64,000 nt of DNA, from positions 232,113 through 296,112 of the forward strand of contig NZ_BAEI01000087.1 in the NCBI RefSeq assembly GCF_000241325.1. The letters are read 5' to 3'. This stretch comes from Gordonia polyisoprenivorans NBRC 16320 = JCM 10675 (lineage in GTDB: Bacteria; Actinomycetota; Actinomycetes; Mycobacteriales; Mycobacteriaceae). This document shows, piece after piece, positions 16,448 to 26,100 of the stretch (the first letter of the stretch is position 1; the number at the start of each line of letters is the position of its first letter). A program made the translations under genes and the position numbers. The notes under the pieces were generated by a model. That model made no database searches, was not told where the DNA came from, and saw only the letters and a list, made by a program, of their open reading frames with translations.

Positions 16448-16826
16448 GAATCCAGCACCGGTGCAGGTGGTCTCGAGGCTCGCCGCACGCGGCTCGCACC
16501 TCGACCATCGGGGGAAACCGCCCCATCCCGGTGGTCGAGGTGCCGAGGAGCGCCAGCGACGAGCCTCGAGACCCCTTGTGCTGACGGATTTTCGGGCCAC
16601 CGTGGCCCGAATCCAGCACCAGTGCAGACGGTCTCGAGGATCGCCGCACGCGGCTCACACCTCGACCATCGGGAATTACGATGCCCTCGAAGGATGCTTG
16701 TGCGTCCCGCCCGGTGGCCCTTCCCGCCCGATGGTCGAGGTGCACGGCGCCCCAGGCGCCGGGCCTCGAGACCCTTGTGCCGAAAGGATTCCGGGCCTCG
16801 GACGGCACGACACCTCGACCATCGGG
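16448..16826. repeat. Cluster of palindromic dispersed repeats
   Basis: The 479-bp space 16434-16912 holds no gene that I can support but is built from repeats. The element reads GGTCTCGAGG..., a GC-rich middle, then CACCTCGACCATCGGG. Copies are at 16469-16511 (plus), 16530-16573 (minus), 16630-16673 (plus) and 16727-16773 (minus), plus a half copy at 16811-16826. Plus and minus copies alternate, and the plus copies at 16469 and 16630 share about 20 bp of flank (starting GAATCCAGCACC at 16448 and 16609), showing a 161-bp tandem duplication. Within a copy CCGC/GCGG and TCGAGG/CCTCGA can pair, giving a hairpin. Confidence 0.75.
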
Positions 16827-16912
16827 AAGGGGTTTCTCTATGGAGTTCTCAAACAACAGATGCGGTCCCGGCCGGGCCGGGTGCGGGGAATCAGGTTGTG
16901 GGGCAGCGTGGG

Positions 16913-18202
16913 TCAGGCTGCCGTGTCGTCGAGTCGCATGGTGCGTCGGTGATAGGACGGCACGGGTCGTCGTTTCGGGTCGATGCTGGCGGGTGGGATC
17001 AGCCAGGGGTGCCGGTCGAATCCCATGATGATGTCCCATCCGTGGTGGTGGACGTCGTCGTGGCAGCTGGTGCAGAGTAGGCAGCCGTTGTCGAGGTCGG
17101 TGGGACCACCATCAGCCCAATGGTGCAAGTGGTGTGCTTGGCAGCGTCCGGCGTGTGCTCCGCATTTGATGCACCCGCGATCACGCACCAGCAACGCTTT
17201 GCGTTGTCCGGGGGTGAACAATCGTTCTTTGAGTCCGACGTCGAGGGGTACGCCGTCGGTGTTGAGGATGATTTTGGTGATCGTCGTATTACACGACAAC
17301 ATCCGCGCGGTGGCTTCGGTGATCGCGCCCATATTCTGCAGATCCCCACCGACCGCCGGGTTGTCCGCTGACCACGTCCACAACAACCCGTTGGTCGGTT
17401 TCGCCGAGAAGGTGGTGTCGGCCAAACCTTGTGCCGCCAACTCCACAATCGTCTCGAACGCGGCGGCACAGATCTGTTCGGGTGTCCGCGGATCCGGCGA
17501 CCCATCGGGCTGAGGTTTGGGCGCCGACAAGGTTTCCATCAGAGTTCTGGTTTTCTCCCCGGCGATGATGTCGAGGTTCGCCGAGATTTCCAACCGTCCG
17601 TCGTCGGTGATGCGGTCGGTGTAGGAGTTGATCTTCTTGTCTTCGGCGGCCGGTAAGCCACCGGGTGTTTCGGCCGCCAACTCGTTGCCGAGTTGCCGTG
17701 CGTAGGTGTTGATCTCGGCGGGGGTGAATCCGGCGAAGTAGTGCGACAGCAGTTTCCGGAGGTATTCGCAGCGTTGGACGGTGTCGAGGGGTTCGGGGGA
17801 GCGGGTGTCGATGTGGGTCAATCCGCGGACGATGGCATCGACGTGTTCGGACGAGATGGATCCGTCCGCGGCATGCGCCAACAACAGATCCACATCGGTG
17901 GTGGCCGAGATCCGCACATATCTGGAAGCGACGGCCGGCGCGCAACCCATGCTGATCAACAGCTCCCGAAGTCGGGTGGTCTTGTGGTCGGCCACTCCCA
18001 GCCGGTCCAGTTCGCCGGTGAGGGTGGTGGCGTGGTGATCAACCAGGTTCCGCAACAACAGGACTTGCTTCATCGCGCCGAAGGCTTGGGGCCCGGTCAT
18101 CTCCGGATTCCATTGCAGGTCGCTGAGTTGGCTGACGATCGCGGCGAAGACTGCCTCGGCGTCAACATCTTTGACGTCAAGAGTTGTGGTGGTGTCGATC
18201 AT
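16913..18202 (-). CDS. DUF222 / HNH endonuclease-domain protein (13E12 type)
   Basis: A 429-residue protein of the DUF222-HNH family, known in mycobacteria as the 13E12 repeat family. The long helical DUF222 region (about 15-300) is followed by a C-terminal HNH nuclease motif: CIKCGAHAGRCQAHHLHHW, then the DNGCLLCTSCHDDVHHHGW segment, with two zinc-binding Cys pairs and the catalytic His. Biological roles are poorly known. The ATG at 18202 follows a GGGGAGGGGCCC ribosome binding site and is shared with the copy at 63831; the apparent longer start at 18268 lies inside the promoter. The first 56 residues match the second copy at 50 positions. Confidence 0.88.
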   Translation of the reverse strand: MIDTTTTLDVKDVDAEAVFAAIVSQLSDLQWNPEMTGPQAFGAMKQVLLLRNLVDHHATTLTGELDRLGVADHKTTRLRELLISMGCAPAVASRYVRISATTDVDLLLAHAADGSISSEHVDAIVRGLTHIDTRSPEPLDTVQRCEYLRKLLSHYFAGFTPAEINTYARQLGNELAAETPGGLPAAEDKKINSYTDRITDDGRLEISANLDIIAGEKTRTLMETLSAPKPQPDGSPDPRTPEQICAAAFETIVELAAQGLADTTFSAKPTNGLLWTWSADNPAVGGDLQNMGAITEATARMLSCNTTITKIILNTDGVPLDVGLKERLFTPGQRKALLVRDRGCIKCGAHAGRCQAHHLHHWADGGPTDLDNGCLLCTSCHDDVHHHGWDIIMGFDRHPWLIPPASIDPKRRPVPSYHRRTMRLDDTAA

Positions 18203-18400
18203 GGGCCCCTCCCCAGTGGCTGATCGGTGCGATGGCTCCAGTGTACATCGCCAGTGTGTTCGACGCAAGGGGTAGTTTGATCAATTCTGCTTGTGGACAA
18301 CGTGTTTCGGCGCTGATTTTCTGTCGGTGGGGTGTGGTAGGGGGTGCGGTTTTCGTTTGTCTTGCTTTCGATGTGGTTGGGAGGCTTGTTGTCTCGCCGG
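18203..18400 (-). repeat. Conserved upstream block of the DUF222/HNH gene, copy 1
   Basis: About 198 bp that match 63634-63830 nearly base for base in inverted orientation, from the ribosome binding site back to the edge of a palindromic repeat. It contains the promoter (TTGCGT, 17 bp, TACACT). Confidence 0.85.
18240..18268 (-). promoter_or_regulatory. Promoter of DUF222/HNH copy 1
   Basis: On the minus strand the -35 is TTGCGT (18268-18263) and the -10 is TACACT (18245-18240) with a 17-bp spacer. Both hexamers and the spacer length are conserved in copy 2. Confidence 0.65.
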
Positions 18401-18640
18401 GTCTCGAGGCTCGCCGCACGCGGCTCGCACCTCGACCATCGGGGGGAAGGGTTCTCGGGTATTCGGGGAGGACGGGTTGGTCGACCATCGGGGGGGTTCT
18501 CGGGTATCGGGGAGGACGGGTTGTTCGACCATCGGGGGGGAAGGGTTCTCGGGTATCGGGGAGGACGGGTTGTTCGACCATCGGGAGGGGAGGGTTCTCG
18601 ATCATCGGGGACGGCGGGGTTGGTCGAGCATCGGGGAACG
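18400..18640. repeat. Palindromic repeat followed by a tandem array
   Basis: A full palindromic element at 18400-18443 is followed by four head-to-tail units beginning GTTCTCG at 18451, 18496, 18545 and 18594 (periods 45, 49, 49). Each contains GGGGAGGACGGGTTG or a close variant and ends TCGACCATCGGG or TCGAGCATCGGGG. The remaining sequence up to selD holds two more decayed CATCGGGG ends and no gene. Confidence 0.75.
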
Positions 18641-18682
18641 GGTCGAGCCATCGGGGGAGGGAAGGTGCGTCGTCCATTGCCG

Positions 18683-18688
18683 TAGCAT
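18683..18688 (+). promoter_or_regulatory. -10 box of selD
   Basis: TAGCAT, 6 nt before the ATG at 18695. Confidence 0.45.
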
Positions 18689-18694
18689 CGGGGC

Positions 18695-19693
18695 ATGAGT
18701 GCGGTGGATGACATCGGGGCGTTGCGGCTGACGGGGTTCGCGCACGGTGGAGGGTGCGCGTGCAAGATCCCGCCTGGCGAGTTGGAGGTCGCGGTGGCCG
18801 GGCTGACCGGGCAGGTGGGAGAGGACATCCTGGTCGGTCTCGACGACGGCGATGACGCCGCCGCGGTTCGGGTGCGTGACGATCTCGCCGTGCTGTCGAC
18901 CGCCGACTTCTTCACCCCGGTCGTCGACGACGCGTTCACGTGGGGCGCCATTGCCGCCGCAAATGCGTTGTCGGACATCTACGCCATGGGTGGCCGACCC
19001 GTCGTGGCGATCAATCTCGTTGGCTGGCCCCGGGATACGCTGCCGATGGAGTTACTGACGGAAGTGCTGCGGGGTGGTCTCGATGTGGCCGGCCGGGCGG
19101 GATGTCCGGTGATCGGCGGACACAGCATCGACGATCCCGAACCCAAGTACGGGATGGCCGTGACCGGAACCGCGGACCCGGCCCGGCTGATCCGCAACGA
19201 CGCGGCGGTGGCGGGACTGCCGATCACCCTGACCAAACCGATCGGCGTCGGGTTCCTCAACAATCGTCATAAGCAGACCGGGGAGGTCTTCGAGGCGGCG
19301 CTCGCGACGATGACCGAACTCAACGACGCCGCCGCGCAGGCGGCGCTGGCGGCCGGGGTGCGCGCAGGCACCGACGTCACCGGTTTCGGGCTGCTCGGAC
19401 ACTTACACAAACTCGCGCGTGCATCGGGGGTGGGCGCCGTCATCGATCGGTCGGCGGTGCCTGCTGTCGACGGCGCACTCGAGGCACTACGCGATGGATT
19501 CGTCTCCGGTGGCACTCGCCGGAACCTCGACTGGGTACGGCCGCACCTCGACGCCGCGGGCGCCGTCACCGACGACGATCTGCTGTTCCTCGCCGACGCC
19601 CAGACCTCCGGGGGACTTCTGTTGATCGGTGAGGTGCCCGGGTATCCGGTGATCGGTGAGACCGTGGCCGGCGCAGGGATCCGCGTGCGCTGA
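18695..19693 (+). CDS. selD: Selenide, water dikinase (selenophosphate synthetase)
   Basis: SelD makes selenophosphate from selenide and ATP, the selenium donor for selenocysteyl-tRNA and for selenouridine in tRNA. The protein has 332 residues. Near the N-terminus GGGCACKIP gives the catalytic Cys21 and Lys24 (equivalent to Cys17 and Lys20 of E. coli); Cys is encoded, not selenocysteine. The DDAAAVRV metal/ATP segment, the AANALSDIYAMGG loop, GGHSIDDPEPKYG, and DVTGFGLLGHLHKLA follow, as in AIR-synthase-related enzymes. It lies 1.25 kb from the formate dehydrogenase operon that needs it. No selA, selB or selC is in the window. A TAGCAT box 6 nt before the ATG supports the start. Confidence 0.95.
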   Translation: MSAVDDIGALRLTGFAHGGGCACKIPPGELEVAVAGLTGQVGEDILVGLDDGDDAAAVRVRDDLAVLSTADFFTPVVDDAFTWGAIAAANALSDIYAMGGRPVVAINLVGWPRDTLPMELLTEVLRGGLDVAGRAGCPVIGGHSIDDPEPKYGMAVTGTADPARLIRNDAAVAGLPITLTKPIGVGFLNNRHKQTGEVFEAALATMTELNDAAAQAALAAGVRAGTDVTGFGLLGHLHKLARASGVGAVIDRSAVPAVDGALEALRDGFVSGGTRRNLDWVRPHLDAAGAVTDDDLLFLADAQTSGGLLLIGEVPGYPVIGETVAGAGIRVR

Positions 19694-19798
19694 GTCGCCG
19701 AGGATCTCGGACGCGGAGTAGGGTCTTTGGACCCACGTGCCCCCGCTCGGCGCGTCGTACACTCGGTCCGCAGGTTTTTCGGCGGAAGCGGGTACCAG

Positions 19799-20962
19799 AT
19801 GGGCGGGTTGGATGCGCCCACTTCGACGTTCACATCATGGTTTGTCGGTGATGGTGAGGTCGAGTGGGGATTGCCGTTCTGGGAGCGGATCGGCCACATG
19901 CGCCTCAAGCAGATCAGCTTCTCTCTCGGGACGCTGATCATGACGATCGCGGCCGCCGGGGGTGTGTTCAGTCCCGCCGGTGAATACAACGACGTCGTTC
20001 GCTCGTTGCTCGCCGTCGGTGTGGTGCTCGGTGCCACCTATGTGGTTCGGTGGTGGGTGTTGCCGCCGCGTCGACGCACCGAGGCCATCATGCTGGTGGC
20101 GGGTACGGACGTGATCATCGCCCTGGCGTGCATGAGTCATCCAGATCCCGCGCTCGGAATTGCCGGTACCTCGGTGTTCCTTGTCGTCAGCATGCTTGCG
20201 GCGTTCTACTGTGCGCCGGCGGTTCACGCGCTGCATGCCGTCTTCGCTGCGATCGTCATGTGTGCCATCGTCATCCGGATGGCAGACGAGCCCGGCCCCG
20301 GGCACCTGGCGTTGGCGGTGTCGAAGGGCGTTGCCCCGGTTGCTCTCGTGTTGTTCGTGCTCCCGATGGCGCAGTTCATGTTCTGGCGTCTGGGGAGCGA
20401 CGCCATGGTCGCACAACATGATCCGTTGACACGCTTGGTCAATCGGCGAGGGCTGGCCCGGTTCGCACCACGTCTGCACTGCACCACTGGTCGGGTTGCG
20501 ATGATCATGATCGACGTCGACGAGTTCAAGCGGATCAACGACACCCGAGGTCATCAACTCGGCGACCTGGTGTTGATGCAGATCGCGAACCGGATCGCCG
20601 ACGTCGCGGCACGGGCGGAGGTCGCGGGCCGGTCCACGATCGCCGCGCGAATCGGTGGTGAGGAGTTCGTCGTCGTCCTGGACGGCGACATCGACGACGG
20701 ATGCCGGATCGCCGCCGACCTCTGCCGTGACGTCCACGCGCATGCGACGCCACCGGTGACCATCAGTGTCGGGGTGGCCGGTGCGCCCGCCGCGTCGTGG
20801 AATCTCCACGATCTCCTCCGCGACGCGGATCTGGCCATGTACGAGGCGAAACGCCAGGGTGGCAATCGGTTCATCTGCTCACCGCAGTACCCGAGTCGGT
20901 ACCGCCCCACTGGCCAGTGGCCGGCGCCGAGCCTGCCCCACGGTGTCAGTAACCCGTGGTGA
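19799..20962 (+). CDS. Membrane-bound GGDEF diguanylate cyclase
   Basis: A protein of about 387 residues that should make the second messenger c-di-GMP from two GTP. Five to six hydrophobic helices (about residues 35-210) precede a GGDEF domain (about 220-370). The domain has the metal-binding Asp in MIDVDEFKRIND and the signature GGEEF. The four residues five positions before GGEEF are not RxxD, so product inhibition at an I-site is unlikely. No sensor domain other than the membrane part is seen. The start is uncertain: the frame is open from a TTG at 19727, and ATG 19799 is the first ATG. It sits between selD and the formate dehydrogenase operon and is convergent with the latter. Confidence 0.85.
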   Translation: MGGLDAPTSTFTSWFVGDGEVEWGLPFWERIGHMRLKQISFSLGTLIMTIAAAGGVFSPAGEYNDVVRSLLAVGVVLGATYVVRWWVLPPRRRTEAIMLVAGTDVIIALACMSHPDPALGIAGTSVFLVVSMLAAFYCAPAVHALHAVFAAIVMCAIVIRMADEPGPGHLALAVSKGVAPVALVLFVLPMAQFMFWRLGSDAMVAQHDPLTRLVNRRGLARFAPRLHCTTGRVAMIMIDVDEFKRINDTRGHQLGDLVLMQIANRIADVAARAEVAGRSTIAARIGGEEFVVVLDGDIDDGCRIAADLCRDVHAHATPPVTISVGVAGAPAASWNLHDLLRDADLAMYEAKRQGGNRFICSPQYPSRYRPTGQWPAPSLPHGVSNPW

Positions 20963-22055
20963 TCGAATCGTCGGTGATGCCCGCCGCGCGGCGGGCCGCC
21001 AGGCGGCGCTTCTGCGGAATGATGGTGTAGCGCGGGTCTTTTGCCGACTCGATGCCCGCATGGAAGACGCCGAAGCGGGTACACGCCGACGCCGCCAGCA
21101 ATGCCATCCCCGAGGCCGCCGACACAGTGCGGGACCGTCTCGAGAACAGTGCGCCGATACCGCCGACGACGGCGAGCCGCTCCGCCCAGCGCATGAGCGT
21201 ACCGGGCCGGCCGTGGTGAAGTGGTTCGGCCGTAACCGAATCCATGCGACGTTCCATGAGCCGGGTCGCCGCCACATCGCCGACGACGCCGACGACGGCG
21301 AGGCTGCGGGCCGGTCCCGCCTCGGCAACCGGCGTGGTGACCATCGCCAGTCCGCTCGCCGCCAGACTCGCCGAACTGACGAACACGAACGGCAAATCGC
21401 GGTGCATCGCATTCCATGTGGGAGTGGCGGTGTCGCCCAGCAGGACTGCGGTGTAGACGGCGAGCAGCGGCCCGAACGCGCCACCGACGAGACCGGCCGG
21501 AGCCTCACCCAGGCGCAGCACCGTCCGCAACGGCCCCAACGGAAGTCGCTCTCCGGTCATCCGGTCCACCTCGGCGGCGGCAGCCACTCCGATGCCGCCC
21601 GAGAACGCGGTGAGAATCCACGACCCGACGCTCATCGGGGAGGTGACCTTGAAGGTCCGCAACATGTTGTAGAACCGGTCCGGCCGACCCAGGTCGGCGA
21701 CCAGCGCCACCGCACCCAGCCCCACCGCCGCCAAGCCGCCCAGCCGCGCGTTGCGGCGCAACGACTCCCGCCCGGTCAGTTGGGCGCCCGCAGCCAGCAC
21801 ACCCGACCCGCCGCCGACGCCACCGAGGAACAGATACAGCGCGATCTCGTCGCCCCACGGCGGTGGTTTGACCACCGGATGGCCGTAATAGCCCTCGCCG
21901 GTGAGCTTCTCGAACTCGGCGTCGGGCACCATCGACATCTCACGCGACCCATCGGTCCCGCCGGCGCCACGCCGTCGCCGCGCGACCCGATTGCGGATGC
22001 GGTCGCGGCGTCGTGGCGGCTCGGGCGGGCGCAATGCGTCGTACTCGGAGGTCAT
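20946..22055 (-). CDS. NrfD/PsrC-type membrane subunit of formate dehydrogenase
   Basis: A 369-residue membrane protein that should anchor the enzyme and pass electrons to quinone. A basic N-terminal tail (RRRDRIRNRVARRRRG) is followed by a HPVVKPPPWGDEIALYLFLGG segment typical of NrfD-family proteins and by about eight hydrophobic helices. It has no obvious haem-binding His pair like that of the cytochrome b type FdnI, which agrees with NrfD type. It begins 7 bp after the stop of the iron-sulfur subunit. Its 3' end overlaps the convergent GGDEF gene by 17 bp. Confidence 0.82.
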   Translation of the reverse strand: MTSEYDALRPPEPPRRRDRIRNRVARRRRGAGGTDGSREMSMVPDAEFEKLTGEGYYGHPVVKPPPWGDEIALYLFLGGVGGGSGVLAAGAQLTGRESLRRNARLGGLAAVGLGAVALVADLGRPDRFYNMLRTFKVTSPMSVGSWILTAFSGGIGVAAAAEVDRMTGERLPLGPLRTVLRLGEAPAGLVGGAFGPLLAVYTAVLLGDTATPTWNAMHRDLPFVFVSSASLAASGLAMVTTPVAEAGPARSLAVVGVVGDVAATRLMERRMDSVTAEPLHHGRPGTLMRWAERLAVVGGIGALFSRRSRTVSAASGMALLAASACTRFGVFHAGIESAKDPRYTIIPQKRRLAARRAAGITDDSITTGY

Positions 22056-22062
22056 CAGGTGC

Positions 22063-23112
22063 TCACCGCCCGCGCCCGGTGAGGAACGAGACCGCAGCGG
22101 CGGCAAGCATTCCCACGGCGGCCACACCGGCACGCCGATACATGCTCGGCAGGTCGGCGGTGCACACCCGCGGGTCCGGCGGCAGCCCGTACACCTCGGG
22201 TTCGTCGAGCAGCAGGAACACCGACCCGGTACCGCCGACGCCGTCGTTGGTGTTCGCCCCGTACAGCCGGGCCTCGGTCATGCCCTGTGCGTGAAGGTGC
22301 GCGACCCGCTCGTGAGCGGCGTCGACGAGGTCGTCGTGGTCGCCGAACTTGATGGAGGTGGTGGGGCAGGTCTTGGCGCAGGCGGGGGTCTCGTCATCGA
22401 CGAGACGGTCGTAGCAGAGCGTGCACTTCTGTGCGACACCACGTTTGGGTACCGGCGGCTGCTCACCCTTGCGCTGGCCTTCGCGGGTGGTGGGTTCGAC
22501 GGTGCCGTCCGAGCGGCGTTCGACGACCCCGAACGGGCAACCGGCAACACAGGTTCCGCATCCGTTGCACACGTCGTGTTGCACGACGACCGTCCCGAAT
22601 TCGGTGCGGAACAACGCGCCGGTGGGGCACACGTCCAAACACCCGGCGTGTGTGCAGTGCTTGCACACATCCGACGACATCAGCCACCGGAACTCGGGGG
22701 TATCCGGTGGACTGACATCAGCCCGTACACCGGCGACCCCCGGCACATCACCGACCCCCTGCGGGGCGTCGGTCGACGTCGGCTCCCCGCCGGCGCCCGG
22801 CAGCGCGGGCATCCCCAAATCGGTGAGCGCACGACCGGATTCGCGTGCGGCACTGATCTGTTCGCGGTTCTGCTCGATGAACGCGACGTGCCGCCAGGTA
22901 CTCGCGCCGAGCGCGACGGTGTTGTCGTAGGACATACCGGTCAGCTCGAGATCGCCGTCGCGCGGATTGCCGTTCCACTCCTTGCAGGCGACCTCACATG
23001 CCTTGCAGCCGATACAGATCGAGGTGTCGGTGAAGAAGCCCTTCCGCGGCCGTTCGCGATCGCCCCAGTGGGCGTCCGCGGTCGGGTCGGTCGGTCCGGA
23101 CAATTGGCCCAT
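22063..23112 (-). CDS. Formate dehydrogenase iron-sulfur (beta) subunit
   Basis: A 349-residue ferredoxin-like subunit that relays electrons from the molybdopterin subunit to the membrane subunit. Four clusters of cysteines fit four [4Fe-4S] centres: CIGCKACEVACKEW near residue 35, CKHCTHAGCLDVCPTG and CNGCGTCVAGCPFG in the middle, and CTLCYDRLVDDETPACAKTCP later. A hydrophobic helix near the C-terminus (VAAVGMLAAAAVSFL) can anchor it in the membrane, as in FdnH and FdoH. The ATG follows the catalytic-subunit stop directly, with no gap. Confidence 0.92.
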   Translation of the reverse strand: MGQLSGPTDPTADAHWGDRERPRKGFFTDTSICIGCKACEVACKEWNGNPRDGDLELTGMSYDNTVALGASTWRHVAFIEQNREQISAARESGRALTDLGMPALPGAGGEPTSTDAPQGVGDVPGVAGVRADVSPPDTPEFRWLMSSDVCKHCTHAGCLDVCPTGALFRTEFGTVVVQHDVCNGCGTCVAGCPFGVVERRSDGTVEPTTREGQRKGEQPPVPKRGVAQKCTLCYDRLVDDETPACAKTCPTTSIKFGDHDDLVDAAHERVAHLHAQGMTEARLYGANTNDGVGGTGSVFLLLDEPEVYGLPPDPRVCTADLPSMYRRAGVAAVGMLAAAAVSFLTGRGR

Positions 23113-26100
23113 CTAGTCAGACCTCCCTGGTTCGCCGGGTTCGGGATACACCGTTTCGTGTGCCGGGTCGGTGATCCGGGTGTTGTCGGTCTCCACCGTG
23201 ACGCCGGCGCGTTCCTGGTAGCGGCGCACGAGATCGAGCAGCGCGGGACCTTGTGGGCGCCGGCCCGCGATCACGTCGCATGAGGCCACCTTCGACTCCT
23301 GGATCTGCACATTGGGGTCGAGGGTGACGCCGAGGAGGTCGTTCACCGCGTCGCCGGTGACGACGGCGTCGCCGCCCTGCCCCCAGTGATACGGCAGGCC
23401 CACCTGGTGCACCTCGCGGCCGTTGATGCGCAGCGGCGTCATCCGATCGGTCACCAGCACCCGCGCCTCGATCGCCGAGCGGGGCGAGATGATCGTCGCC
23501 CATCCCTCGTTCACCAGTCCGCGCGCGGCCGCCAATTCCGGTGACACCTCACAGAACAACTCCGGTTGCAGCTCGGCCAGGAACGGCGACCACCGGCTCA
23601 TCCCGCCGGCCGTGTGATGCTCGGTCAGCCGGTAGGTGGTGAACACGAACGGGTAGACCTCGTCGCCCCGGTCACCGGCGCTCGGCGCACCCAGATTGTC
23701 CCTGCGCGCGAAGGTGATCCGCGCCGGCGCCTGCTGTTGCGGATACAGGGCGTTGGCCACTGGCGACTCGTGTGGCTCGTAGTGTGCGGGCAGCGGTCCG
23801 TCGACGAGCCCCTTCGGCGCGAACAGCCAGGCCTTGCCGTCGGATTGCATGATGAACGGGTCGTCACCGGCCAGCCCCTCGGCGCCACCGAGGTCCGGAT
23901 CGGGCCGCGCATCGGGCGCCTTGTCGACCGGGAAGTCGGGCACGTCGTCGCCGGTCCACCTGCGGGCCTGGGCATCCCACCAGATGTAGCGTTTGCGCTC
24001 ACTCCACGGTCGTCCCTCGGGGTCGGCGGACGCGCGGTTGTAGAGGATGCGCCGATCGGCGGGCCACACCCAGCCCCACTCGTGCTGACTGACCGAATCA
24101 CCGCCCTGCGGTACCCGGCGGGCCGCCTGATTGGTGGCGTGGGCGTACACACCGGTGTAGATCCAGCAACCTCCCGCGGTCGATCCGTCGGCGGTCATCT
24201 GCGTGTACGACGTGAGGTTCTCGCCCGCGTGCGGCCCGGAGGTGAAGTACCCGTTGATCTCCGAGAGCACCGCCTCCGGCTCGGGGTTGCCGTGCTCGTC
24301 GAGCGGGTAGTCCCACGTCAGATCGAGCAGCGCACGGTCGCGGTCGTCGGTCGAGTCGGCCAGCCGTTCCCGGATGCGGCGGCCGAGCTCGTAGAAGAAG
24401 TCCAACTCGCTCTGCGCCTGCCCGGGTGGCGCCACCGCCTGGTGGCGCCACTGCACCATTCGCTGTGTCTGCGTGAAGGATCCGGCCTTCTCCACGTGGG
24501 TGGCCGCGGGCATGAAGAACACCTCAGTGCCGATGTCGGTGGTGCGCAGCTCGCCGGAGGCGATCTCGGGTCCGTCGCGCCACCAGGTGGCCGACTCGAT
24601 CATGTTGAGGTCGCGGACCACCAGCCACTTCAACTTCGACATCGCCATCCGCTGCTGGCGGCCGTTGGCCGACCCGACCGCCGGATTCTGCCCGAGCACG
24701 AAATAGCCCTCGACCTTGCCGGCGAGCATGTCGACGGTGGTCTGATAGGTCCCCGCGGGGCCGGACAGACGCGGCAAGAGGTCATAGGCCCAGTCGTTCT
24801 CGGCGGTCGCATTGTCACCGAACCAGGCCTTGAGCAAGCTGATCATGTAGGTGTCGGCGTAGGCCCAGAACCCCTTCTGCTGCGGGGAGCCCACGGCGGC
24901 AAGGTAATCGGCGAGCGTGTCGTGCTTACCGACCGAGGGCATCGGTAGATAGCCGGGCAACAGGTTGAACAGCGTCGGGATGTCGGTCGACCCCTGGATG
25001 CTGGCGTGCCCGCGCAGTGCCATGATCCCGCTGCCGGGCCGACCGACGTTGCCCATCAACAATTGCAGGATCGCCGCGGTCCGGATGAACTGCACCCCGA
25101 GGGTGTGCTGCGTCCATCCGGTCGCATACCCGAAGCAGGTGGTGCGGTCGCGGCCGGAGTTGTCGGCGATCGCCTCGGCCAGATAGGTGAAGTCGTCTAT
25201 CGAGATCCCGCACATGTCGCGCACCATTTCCGGTGTGTACCGGGCGAAATGGCGTGTGAGGATCTGAAAGACGCTGCGCGGGTGGGTCAACGACTCATCG
25301 CGGCGTACCCGCGCGTGCTCGAGGGGTGGGCCACCCGATCCGTGTTCGTCGCCGGCGGCGCGTGCCGACGCCGACGTCCCGTGCTCGTGGCCGTCGGGCG
25401 AGGCGACCTTGCCGTCGGACGGATCGTCGTAGGCCCACGTCGTCGGATCGTAGGTGCCGGTCTCGGGATCGAACCCGGAGAACAGACCGCCGAGATCCTC
25501 GGTGTCGCGGTAATCCTCGGTCACCAGCGTCGCGGCATTGGTGTAGGCCACGACGTACTCCCGGAAGTACCGCTCATGGGTGAGCATGTAGTTGATCAGC
25601 CCACCGAGCAGCACGACGTCGGACCCCACGCGGATCGAGATGTGCTTGTCGGCGTTGGCCGACGTGCGGGTGAAGCGGGGATCGACGTGAATCACCCGTG
25701 CACCCTTCGCGCGTGCCTCGACCACCCACTGGAAGCCCACCGGGTGTGCCTCGGCCATGTTGCCGCCGATGAGCACGATGCAATCCGCATTGGCCATGTC
25801 CTGCAAGGACTGGGTGGCGCCGCCGCGTCCGAACGAGGTCCCCAGACTGGGAACCGTGGCGGAGTGTCATATACGCGCCTGGTTCTCGATCTGGATGGCA
25901 CCGGCCGCGGTGAAGAGCTTCTTGATCAGATAGTTCTCTTCGTTGTCCAGGGTTGCGCCGCCCAGCGAGGCGATACCCATCGTGCGACGCAGGATCCGGC
26001 CCTGCTCGTCGGTGTCCTGCCAGGTGCGGCGACGGGACTCGACGAAGCGGTCGGCGATCATGTCGATCGCGGTGTCGAGGTCGAGGTCGGTCCAGTCCGT

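Noticed and set aside
16434..16912. Short open frames in the repeat region, and their look-alikes near 18.3-18.7 and 63.3-63.7 kb.
   Set aside because: They are translations of the repeats in several frames, without ribosome binding sites or domains.
18695..18770. Selenocysteine in SelD itself, as in some bacteria.
   Set aside because: The catalytic position is encoded by a normal Cys codon (Cys21) and there is no in-frame TGA.
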